Under the pieces are notes generated by a model. It was not told where the DNA came from, made no database searches, and was given only the letters and a program-made list of their open reading frames with translations. Positions 55,461 through 64,000 of a DNA stretch of 64,000 nucleotides are shown here, in pieces. The position numbers and the translations under genes were made by a program. Origin of the DNA: Nipponacmea schrenckii (lineage: Eukaryota > Mollusca > Gastropoda > Lottiidae); NCBI GenBank assembly GCA_030562195.1, contig JAUJPP010000003.1, positions 43,096,602-43,160,601 on the forward strand, given 5' to 3'. How positions within the stretch are numbered: position 1 is the stretch's first letter; each line of letters starts with the position of its first letter.

Positions 55461-56572
55461 GACGAAGTCAATGCCTTGTAACGTAAGATATATGATCTAT
55501 ATAGAGAAATTATTAACCAATCAAAGACCGATTTGAACGAATTTTACATCCAATCAAATTTGTTTCTCTTTCGATAAATTCTAAAAGAAAGTTGTTTATT
55601 TTAAGCCTTGGAGGGACAACGACACTGATATCTCACGTAAATCTTAATATATATTTAAAAAAAAATCATCGTCATATGACCAACACGTTTTCGTGCTCCA
55701 AGCAAGGTCAAGGCCCGAGCCAGACAATTCAATCCACTATTTTTGTGTATAATATGCAGCTCTCTGAATCAAGACGTCTATGGGCCAATCAATTAAAATT
55801 CATAGATAACAAGCTCACTGTGCATGCTTCACTGGAAATCACTATGCTTTATCCTAAATCTCGAAGAAAATAATAATGACCTACTCTTAACCACAAAACT
55901 ATAAAAGTGATATTCCATGCTGATTCAAGAACGTGAACTTCTTGTCATTTGGACTCAGCCCAGTAACAAATTTTATGCTAATGATTGATATTTATATTAA
56001 TTAAAATGGTGTAACTATACAAGCCAATAAATCGAGTAATGCAAAAAGCTATCACAGTTAGTTAGAAGCTATCTTTTTTGCTCTTTTCAGCCGGTTTCCT
56101 CTTTTCGGTGATGGGGGTCTCAGGGATCCAGTCGCTCGGATGGGACAATATACCGAGGCCCCATTTGCTACAGGCTGAAAAGATTCTTCGACAGTTGGAA
56201 ATCGCAAAAAGTATCATGCCACTGTCCTGGCAAGATATCCCTCATTACACACTTCATGGCGTTACCCGTCATCCAGTGCAGGCGAGTACGTTAAATTTCA
56301 TTTCATTCATTTCATTCATAATTCCACTTCCCTTGCAAAATATTCCTCATTGCACATTCATGGCATTGTATGTCTTCATTAAGTGCAAAAGGATAGGATG
56401 TTAAATTTCATTTCATTTCACTTTTCGACAGATTCTAAATGGTCTGAGAATAGCCTTCCTAATACATTTTAGTATCCTCCTCAATCGGGATACTGGTGGT
56501 GGTGGTGGTGTGGCTGCAATAGAAAATATAGCTGATTAAAGTTCATGTCGATGGCTGATATTATCAGGTATA
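55461..56572 (+). repeat. Segmental duplication block D, copy 2, left part
   Basis: Matches 47896-48592 with extra sequence at about 55590-56090. Includes the SINE-like fragment (56135-56310) and the GGTGGTGGTGGTGTGGCTG microsatellite. It ends at the target duplication TGATATTATCAGGTATA (56556-56572). Confidence 0.75.
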
Positions 56573-56724
56573 TATATATAATGTGTTTATTTCCAGTAAA
56601 TGACGGTCTTATAGACCAATGTTACAAATTTAAGTACATTGTAGCAACAAGGATGATATTGCTGATTGCATACATACAGATATAATAACATACATGTACA
56701 TACTTTTTAGAAGAGGCAAAGTTA

Positions 56725-59700
56725 TCATGAAATTTCTCTTTCTCTTAATTTCAAGGCGCAATGGACAAATTGAGCAATGCCAACAAGATATGATTCAGAG
56801 TTCTCACAACAAAGACTTCTAATACATTTATACTTGCTATTTAATAATTTTGTTCTTAGTTCTTCAGTATATGGACAATGGAGCATGAAGTGCTCTATAT
56901 CCTCAGTACAGTTAAGACAAAGTGGGCAAAGATCATTTCGACTCAAATTCCTTCTGAAAAGGTTTGCATTCAAAGGTAGAAGGTTAAGGCGAACTCTAAC
57001 AATATTTCTTTTCTGTGTAAATGTTAAATTGCTTGAGAGATATAACTCTTGAGTAACACACTGTTTAAAATTTGCATATTCACATAAACTCTCACTGAGA
57101 CTGAGTTTAGCCGACCATTCTTGGAAATCTATGTCTTTTAGTCTTTGCTTAACTGAATACATAAATGATTTAATGTTTCCTATGCTGTCCATATGCCAAA
57201 CATAACCTAGGCCAATTGAGAATAATAAAAGTCTTAATTTTGTAGCCCAAGTGGTGCGCCCTGCTTCATCCAAATTTTTCAACATTTGAAATACTTGTTT
57301 AGGATATCTACTAACAGGCATATTAACAAGTTGACAAAAGTACTTAATGCAGGAGCTAAAATATAGAATGCTTAAACTATGTCGCCCGCATTCTCCTAGG
57401 GCCCCAACAGTACTGCTTGATTTGTGGATACCTAAAACAAATTTACAAAACCCATTATGGACCTTTTCGATTTCTGGGCGGTATTGATAACCCCAAATTG
57501 GAGCACCATACATTAAGACAGGTTTTATGAAACCACTTTTTTAGGGTGGTGAATGGCTCAGTGGTTAGCGAGTTGGACTGTCGTCTGCTAGGCGACTAGG
57601 TGCCGTGGGTTCGAATCCCGATCGGTGCGAGGAAATAAAAATTAGGTCTGATTCCTAGGCCCGTGCTTTCCCGGAACTACGAGATAGTAGTTCCCCCCCC
57701 CCCCTCTATCTAAATCTGCCAGTGCCAGGATATATGGCTGTCTCCCCGAGCGGGTGTAAGAAAACATTCATTTGAATCGTGTAGGCGACAGTACTTCTCG
57801 TTAAAACTGAGTTCTGAAACCACTTTTTTAGGGTGGTGAATGGCTCAGTGGTTAGCGAGTTGGACTGTCGTCTGCTAGGCGACTAGGTGCCGTGGGTTCG
57901 AATCCCGATCGGTGCGAGGAAATAAAAATTAGGTCTGATTCCTAGGCCCGTGCTTTCCCGGAACTACGAGATAGTAGTTTCCCCACCCCCCCTCTATCTA
58001 AATCTGCCAGTGCCAGGATATATGGCTGTCTCCCCGAGCGGGTGTAAGAAAACATTCATTTGAATCGTGTAGGCGACAGTACTTCTCGTTAAAACTGAGT
58101 TCTGAACCACTTTTTTAGGGTGGTGAATGGCTCAGTGGTTAGCGAGTTGGACTGTCGTCTGCTAGGCGACTAGGTGCCGTGGGTTCGAATCCCGATCGGT
58201 GCGAGGAAATAAAAATTAGGTCTGATTCCTAGGCCCGTGCTTTCCCGGAACTACGAGATAGTAGTTTCCCCCCCCCCTCTACCCAAATTGGAGCACCATA
58301 CATTAAGACAGGTTTTATGATGGCATCAAAAATTTTGAACAGGGTTGCAGTACTAGGGTGACCTATCTTATATACCAATGACTTAATTGGAAGTAGACCT
58401 TTTTCTGCTTTAAGTGACAACTCTGATATGCATTTCGACCAATTAAGTCTTGATGAGAAACTAAGACCAAGGTAATTATAATATGTCACACTTTGCAGCC
58501 TAACATTTTCGAGATAGAACTGTTCTCTTTGTTTTATAATGCCTCCATTTCGGAAAACAACCCCTTTAGTCTTATCTTTGTTGATTTTAAGGTTATATTC
58601 ATGGCAAAATTTTTCTAGAACTGTAATCTTTTTCTGCAAATCGCCAACAGTGTCTGCAACTAAACTAAGATCGTCTCCATACAGTAAAAGCAAAATGTCC
58701 TCCACTTCCTGGCATGTGAAGATACCATTTACATTTGCATTTTTCATCATGTATATTAGTTCATTAATATATAGGCAGAACAAAAGCGGGCTTAATATAC
58801 AGCCTTGCCTAACCCCACAACTACATTAGAAGTATGGTGTGATGCGATTGCTAAGTTTAACACTGGAGGTGACAGATGAATACATTGATTGCAATGTTTT
58901 CAGCATTTTGCCACTTATATCTTTTGAGAGCATTATTTTCATTAGCTATGCCTGTCAAGGGAATCAAATGCTTTAGAAAAGTCTACAAATAGGGTGTAGA
59001 ATCTGCCCTTAGTCTTTGAAAGATATTTCTCCACTAAACCTGACAGAGTGAATATGTGGTCTACCGTAGAGTATCCAGTGCGATAGCCAGTTTGGGCTTC
59101 ATTATAATTACCAGTCGACTCACACCATAATTTGAGGCGATTATTTAATACTGCAGTATAGATTTTACTCAGACTATCTAGCAAAGAGATTGCCCTGTAA
59201 TTATTCAAATCATTTACTTGACCTTTCTTATGAATTGGGCTTATCAGAGCTTTAGACCATGATTGTGGAAAAACACCCGAGTCGAATATACTATTAAATA
59301 ACTGGGTAAGATAAGGCACTAATATGTCCGCTTTCTGCCAGAAGTCCAACATAATCCCATCAGGACCCGGAGCTTTGCCCGCTTTGGCCTTAGATAGACA
59401 GTGAGTTACTTCTTCACTAGTGATCTGACAGTTTAGCATATCAATCTCTGTATTAGATGTAGTCTGAGTATCTATTGGTTCATTATATGATAATGAAGGA
59501 GTATGAGAATTGAATAAACCTTCAAAATATGTTGCCCATTGTTGTAATACTGCTACTAAAATTGACATTTCGACAACGATTTTGTCGAAGAGTTGACCAG
59601 AAAGTATTTGGCTTTTCGAGATTGTCAAGTAATTTCGAGTAAAGCTTTTGCTGATGATCACGTTTTTTGCAATGGCACAAAGTTTTGAAACTGTTTCTAC

Positions 59701-60440
59701 ATTTATGAAATGCTTCCAATAGATTGTCATTATAGCAGATGCGTAAGTTATTTAAGGCTTCATACTTTAAATGTTTACTTTGCTGACACTCAGAGTCAAA
59801 CCATATTGGCTGTTTCCGAGTTTCAGAATATTTAGATACATGTTTAGTATCTGAAACATTTGCACAATTTAAAACATAATTCTGTAACAAGGAAAGTGCA
59901 GCATCTATGTTATTTTGATTTATGAGGCTATTAAATGCCTGATTCTACCAAGTGCTCATGTAAATTGAAAACATAGATATCTGCTTTTTCCTTTTTCCAG
60001 TTTAACTTTGTGTAAGTTGAAGTGGTATCTTCTTGGTCGTTGTCTTTGCTGTATTCATTGTTTCTGTATTCAAATCTGAAAACCAGTGGGAGGTGATCTG
60101 ACTCAGTTCTTGTTTCAATGTCAAACTTTTTTACATTGGAGAAAAGTTCTGTGGAAACAATAAGGTAGTCAACAACAGATGCTCCATTGTGTTGTATACT
60201 GGTATATTTTCCATCCAGGTCATTTGCTATCCGTCCATTGACAATATGAATATTAAACACAGAGCACAGATCAAGAAGTTGCAGTCCATAATTGTTAGTG
60301 TCTTTATCTTGGGAGCATCTTGGCAGGCAAAAGCTATCGATTATATAATCTGCTCCTTTCAAGGAGGGTAAATGTTTAATAGTGTCATCTGCGAGAAAAT
60401 CTTTCAAATCTGCTTTCCGCGCGTTGAAGTCGCCACACAA
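56725..60440 (-). pseudogene. LINE ORF2 (endonuclease, RT, C-terminal zinc motif), broken
   Basis: In minus-strand order. Endonuclease end 60440-59931: CGDFNARKADLKDFL, ASVVDYLIVS, ESDHLPLVFRF. Linker and RT 59890-58942: GKAPGPDGIMLDFWQKADIL, HKKGQVNDLNNYRAISLLDS, FVDFSKAFDSL. Palm and thumb 58783-58320: LLLYGDDLSLV, YNYLGLSF. After the SINE, 57530-56725: MYGAPIWGYQ, LCPLCLNCTEDIEHFMLHC (zinc motif). Several frameshifts (59.5-59.9 kb, 58.8-58.95 kb) and the SINE disable it. Confidence 0.85.
57531..58281 (+). mobile_element. tRNA-derived SINE, 2.6 tandem units
   Basis: Unit period about 287 bases: GGGTGG at 57544, 57831 and 58118. Each unit has a tRNA-like head with pol III A box TGGCTCAGTGG (57554, 57841, 58128) and B box GGTTCGAATCC (57608, 57895, 58182). 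A C-run and a body ending GGCGACAGTACTTCTCGTTA AAACTGAGTTCTGA follow. The third unit stops after ~177 bases. Units are nearly identical. The block is flanked by a 39-base direct repeat of LINE sequence (57492-57530 and 58282-58320). Confidence 0.85.
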
Positions 60441-60519
60441 AGCAATATGTGAATTTGGATAATCACTTGATATCTGAGTTAGCTGTTCCTCTAATCTGAC
60501 AATTCCACCACAGTCTTTA

Positions 60520-61455
60520 TGATATTATCAGGTATAAATGTAAGAACTGTATCATAGTAATTAGAGTATTATATTATTAAAACAAAAACGGTTGTGCATG
60601 AGACTCTATGGGCATGCCATAACATTTACATACTTCCAAACGCAATATCTGATCAAGGAATATTCAGTTGCCGATAAATTTGATTATGAATCTTGTATAA
60701 TTTTGATTAAACAAGTGGGTTGACTGATTTGTGATCTACAGCACAATCTAATTAGGTTTACGAAGTTTTATTCAACGTGTTATTATCGCTGGAAACATAA
60801 AACATTGATGAAAAGGAAAAGCTATCCTACCTTTTAAGTATTCACATCGAAATGGGTTCAAATGATCGGGTATGCTTCCAGATTCCTTTTGTTCCAATCC
60901 AAGTAGTTTGAGTAGGTTATCATATATCTCACTTATTTCATCATCAGTAAAAGTTTTATTCATACCATCAGCTAATTTACCACAATCTGGTTTTAGTTCG
61001 TTTTCTTTACCTACAATAGTTTAACCGTTTCAGTTATCTTTTATAAACTTTGGATGATGAACATGACACTATCACAAAGAATAATCTAGAAAACTTTATA
61101 TTGGGTAACTTAAGTTTTCAATTTATAAGATGATGTTTATACATGTAACTAATATAAACGGACCTACAAATTGGCAGAAAATCAAATGTAAATAATTGTG
61201 TTTTCAAAATGTCTAGATTGACAAAATGTCGGCATAATATAGAACAACCAATCGTTGTCCAGTTTCTATCTAGAGGACCACGAAACGAAACCACAGAAGA
61301 CACTTACGAAACGTACATAATGAACGGTTTACTCCCATAAGATATATGATACATAAGATATTAGTAAGATATATGATAACCTACTCAAACTACATGGATT
61401 GGAACAAAAGGAATCTGGAAGCATACCCGATCATTTGAACCCATTTCGATGTGAA

Positions 61456-61458
<3 letters not shown>
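60520..61458. repeat. Segmental duplication block D, copy 2, right part, rearranged
   Basis: Continues block D after the LINE, collinear with 48577-49080. It is then inverted (61132-61320 against 49290-49560). Finally 61365-61457 is an inverted partial copy of the exon-like ORF region (compare 60838-60930). Confidence 0.75.
60831..61010 (-). CDS. Exon-like conserved ORF, copy 2 (unknown protein)
   Basis: Minus-strand 180-nt exon-like frame with the same ATTGTAG acceptor and GTAGGAT donor as 48864-49028. Residues KLADGMNKTFTDDEISEIYD (five more than copy 1), then NLLKLLGLEQKESGSIPDHL and NPFRCEYLK. Retention of frame and splice signals in both copies despite an indel suggests it was, or is, coding. 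Family unknown. Confidence 0.45.
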
Positions 61459-61501
<43 letters not shown>

Positions 61502-64000
61502 ACTTTATTCAAATCAATTTTAAGTACATCGCAAAGTTTTTACACAGACATATCATAATTTAGTACATAGGTTTGATCTGAATATAAAGATAATGAAAGA
61601 CATATTTGTTTTGTACGGAAGAAAGATAAGAATAAGATAGATTGAGAATAGAAAGAAGAAGATAAGATGAGTAGATGTAAGGTGTAGAAAGTTTGAGCCT
61701 AATTTTGTGTAACAGTTTTTATTATTGACCATTTCGTATTGTGTTTTTCCATACAATTGTTGATTAGAGCAGCTTCGTTTTCTACAAGTTCTTGATTGTT
61801 TAATTTTTCTAAAAATTGTCCTAGGTTCGGCTGACGAGATTTATATTTACAACAGTGTATATAGTATTTCGCATATAGAAGAATATACTCTATAGAGGAG
61901 TTTTGTTTTTCAAGTGCATTAAATATCACACTAGACAGGTCCAGTTTGATTTTGTGTTCAACATTTTGATTTAAAAGCGAAATTAATTCTTTTAGAAATG
62001 ACTGGCTATTTTTACAGTTAAACAGGTAATGTTCCAAGCTGTCTATTTCTTTATCACATAGAGTACACAGAGGGGAGGTAATATATTTTATCTTATGCAG
62101 AAAAGAATTGTTTGGCAAAATTTTGTGTAGTAGTTTGAATTGAAAGTTTTGTAGGTTGACGCTGTTAGTAATCTGTTTAATTTTTCGAAAATAGAATTGA
62201 GTCTCGTGTTCGCAGATGAGATTCACCCATTTATTTTCTCCAAATTTAACGGACTCGTTAAGTGGTTTTCGTAATTTGGTGTATGCCTCTTTACAACTAT
62301 AAACATTTGGTGATTCTTTTTCCGGTATTTTCCGTTTTTTAATAGCAGTTATTAAACCTAGATATGTCACGAAGTCTACTTTAAGATAATGAAATTTTTT
62401 GCAAAAATCCTCGTACAAGAGGAAATTATTCGATTCATCTAATAAGTCTGATACTCTATAGATATTATTGTCGAACCATTTTTTATAGAAGATAACTTTT
62501 TTATTCACTTTAATATTAGAATTATACCAAATAATGCTATCCTTAGATATGTTATTGCAGTAGTTTATTTTAGAATAAGCAATAAGTATTTCTTCGATGA
62601 ATGTGTTTCTTATCCCTAATTTTTCTATGTCTTCCCTATTGAGATTAAGTTGAAAGGGATTGATTTTATCATCTATTTTTAAAAGTTTGTTTATACTATG
62701 TTTCCAAACATGAGTTTTCGCTGAAGAGAAGTACTTATGTGACCATGAGATTTTTATTGCATTTGTAAAATTGAAAATATCTGGAGCATTCAGCCCTCCA
62801 CTATCTATTGGAGAACACAAGATTTCTCGTTTTATTTTTGCGGGTTTATTTTCCCATATAAATTGAAAGAAAGTCCGGTCAAGTTCCTTTAGGTATTCTT
62901 TCGGAGGATTTGGTAAAATCGATATTTGGTATAGAATTTTTGGAAGAGCTAATGATTTAATAATGCTTATTTTACCTCTGAGAGTTTTAATTTTTCCTTT
63001 AAATAAATTTAATGTGTTTTTTATTTTTACCAATTTTTTGTCGTAGTTCAGTTTAATGATGTCTTGTAGTCTATTGTTCACTGGAATATATATACCTAAA
63101 ATTTTTATTACATCTGTTATGAGCCGTATGTTGTTGGGAATTTCATATGGAAAATTTTGATTTGTGATACTCCCAATTCTAGCTAATTCGCATTTTTCTA
63201 AGTTTGGTTTTAGACCACTAATTTTGCCAAAATTGTCAAGTATTTTCAAAACCGTTTTCAAAGTTGTTAATTTAGTGTCTAATAACAGGGTTGTATCATC
63301 TGCAAATTGTGAAATCTTTTTAGTCGAGTTATTAATTTGTATGCCTTTATATAGTGGATTATTTCTCAAAACGGATGCTAGTATTTCTGCGCATAGTATG
63401 AATATATACGGCGATAGAGGGCAACCCTGTCTGACTCCCCTGTGGATTGCAAAAGGGTTTGATGCCCATCCATTGTTTAGAACGCTACTTGTTATGTTAG
63501 TGTAAAATATATTTATCCATCTTTTAAGCATTTTTCCAAAGCCAAAGAAATCAAGTGTTTTATCGATAAAGTTCCATTGCAAAGAATCGAAAGCTTTTTG
63601 AAAATCAATTTGGAATAACATTGCTTCTTCATTATTTTCTTCTAAATAATCTATTATATCAAAAAGTTCTCTTAGGTTTTCACCAATGTATCGTCCTTTA
63701 ATGAAGCCTTTCTGGTCTTCATGTATGATGGTATTAAGAATTTTTTTAATTCTGTTGGCTATTACTTTAGTTAATATTTTATAATCACAATTTAAAAGAC
63801 TTATAGGTCGCCAGTTTTTAATATATTTTGTGTCTTTGTCTGATTTTGGTAACAATGATATAATTCCATGTCTTTGTGAAATACTTAATTGATTTTTATT
63901 GAAAGAATCATTAAAAGAATTCAGAACCAAAGGACCTATTTCTTTCCAGAAAATTTTATAGAATTCGATACAAATACCACTACTTCCTGGACATTTACCA
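61459..64000 (-). mobile_element. L1-like LINE, 3' part, running out of the window
   Basis: A T-run of about 38 (61459-61497) is the minus-strand poly(A) tail. A ~200-base 3' UTR and a long ORF2 frame follow up to the window edge. Insertion interrupts the inverted fragment ending CGATGTGAATAC at 61458. Confidence 0.9.
61699..64000 (-). CDS. L1-like ORF2: reverse transcriptase and C-terminal region (N-terminal part outside)
   Basis: One uninterrupted minus-strand frame of about 766 codons from the window edge to the stop at 61699. In order: [106 protein letters not shown], then the thumb (VIKILGIYIPVNNRLQD) and, near the end, CTLCDKEIDSLEHYLFNC (zinc motif). WRPISLLN, GFIKGR and RQGCPLSP are L1/Tx1-type. 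No stop or frameshift in the visible part, so this copy may be recent. The endonuclease and ORF1 would lie beyond 64000. Confidence 0.92.
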   Translation of the reverse strand, partial: GKCPGSSGICIEFYKIFWKEIGPLVLNSFNDSFNKNQLSISQRHGIISLLPKSDKDTKYIKNWRPISLLNCDYKILTKVIANRIKKILNTIIHEDQKGFIKGRYIGENLRELFDIIDYLEENNEEAMLFQIDFQKAFDSLQWNFIDKTLDFFGFGKMLKRWINIFYTNITSSVLNNGWASNPFAIHRGVRQGCPLSPYIFILCAEILASVLRNNPLYKGIQINNSTKKISQFADDTTLLLDTKLTTLKTVLKILDNFGKISGLKPNLEKCELARIGSITNQNFPYEIPNNIRLITDVIKILGIYIPVNNRLQDIIKLNYDKKLVKIKNTLNLFKGKIKTLRGKISIIKSLALPKILYQISILPNPPKEYLKELDRTFFQFIWENKPAKIKREILCSPIDSGGLNAPDIFNFTNAIKISWSHKYFSSAKTHVWKHSINKLLKIDDKINPFQLNLNREDIEKLGIRNTFIEEILIAYSKINYCNNISKDSIIWYNSNIKVNKKVIFYKKWFDNNIYRVSDLLDESNNFLLYEDFCKKFHYLKVDFVTYLGLITAIKKRKIPEKESPNVYSCKEAYTKLRKPLNESVKFGENKWVNLICEHETQFYFRKIKQITNSVNLQNFQFKLLHKILPNNSFLHKIKYITSPLCTLCDKEIDSLEHYLFNCKNSQSFLKELISLLNQNVEHKIKLDLSSVIFNALEKQNSSIEYILLYAKYYIHCCKYKSRQPNLGQFLEKLNNQELVENEAALINNCMEKHNTKWSIIKTVTQN

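Larger units (their letters stand above)
56573..60519 (-). mobile_element. 5'-truncated LINE with 17-bp target duplication, split by SINE block
   Basis: TGATATTATCAGGTATA at 56556-56572 and 60520-60536 flank it. The paralogous site near 48577 holds the sequence once without an insert. The minus-strand element starts within the endonuclease (LCGDFN at 60440) and ends GGAAATAAACACATTATATA. A 751-base SINE block plus a 39-base duplication interrupts the coding region at 57531-58281. Confidence 0.88.

Noticed and set aside
57544..57630. Three genuine tRNA genes in the repeats at 57.5-58.2 kb
   Set aside because: A and B boxes are present, but each tRNA-like head continues into a ~200-base body and a sensible acceptor stem is not evident; a tRNA-derived SINE explains it better.

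Overview
This window is eukaryotic nuclear DNA from an animal. It is AT-rich, its genes are split by GT-AG introns, and much of it is retrotransposon and repeat sequence. The gene families (tubby, PIH1D1, ALDH16A1, linker histone H1) place it in Metazoa. The style of the short repeats suggests a mollusc, probably a gastropod; that assignment is inference from memory.

The left 36 kb holds three readable conserved genes: the 3' end of a tubby/TULP gene (97-5659, +), a complete nine-exon PIH1D1 (17336 down to 8480, -), and a complete fourteen-exon ALDH16A1 (19339-36327, +). PIH1D1 and ALDH16A1 are head to head, as I recall they are in human. PIH1D1 introns carry a tandem dimer of a 1.1-kb repeat and a 23-bp minisatellite split by a dead LINE tail. 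ALDH16A1 intron 2 carries another 1.1-kb repeat, split by a 7.5-kb composite insertion with a 12-bp target duplication. That composite contains a Penelope-like element (RT plus GIY-YIG) on the minus strand, then an exact U2 snRNA 5' end (nt 1-29) fused to a near full-length two-ORF LINE with a 60-base poly(A), then an inverted 68-bp copy of the Penelope 3' end. ALDH16A1 intron 4 carries a TTAA-flanked element with a THAP-domain exon, an acidic divergent ORF and a long palindrome (Kolobok-like).

From 37.5 to 42.8 kb there is an eight-exon gene for a small secreted protein of a family I do not recognise. One intron holds a MITE made of inverted 14-bp repeats.

From about 42.3 to 61.3 kb the DNA is an old tandem segmental duplication. 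Each copy was later hit by different mobile elements, so each serves as an empty-site control for the other. Copy 1 received a LINE at 45.5-47.9 kb. Copy 2 has a degraded last exon of the secreted-protein gene, an intronless histone H1 gene, and a 3.9-kb LINE with a 17-bp target duplication. That LINE is itself split by 2.6 tandem units of a tRNA-derived SINE flanked by a 39-bp duplication. A 165/180-nt exon-like ORF is kept in both copies with an in-frame 15-nt indel. The right edge is the 3' part of an L1-like ORF2 with a long poly(A) tail, running out of the window.
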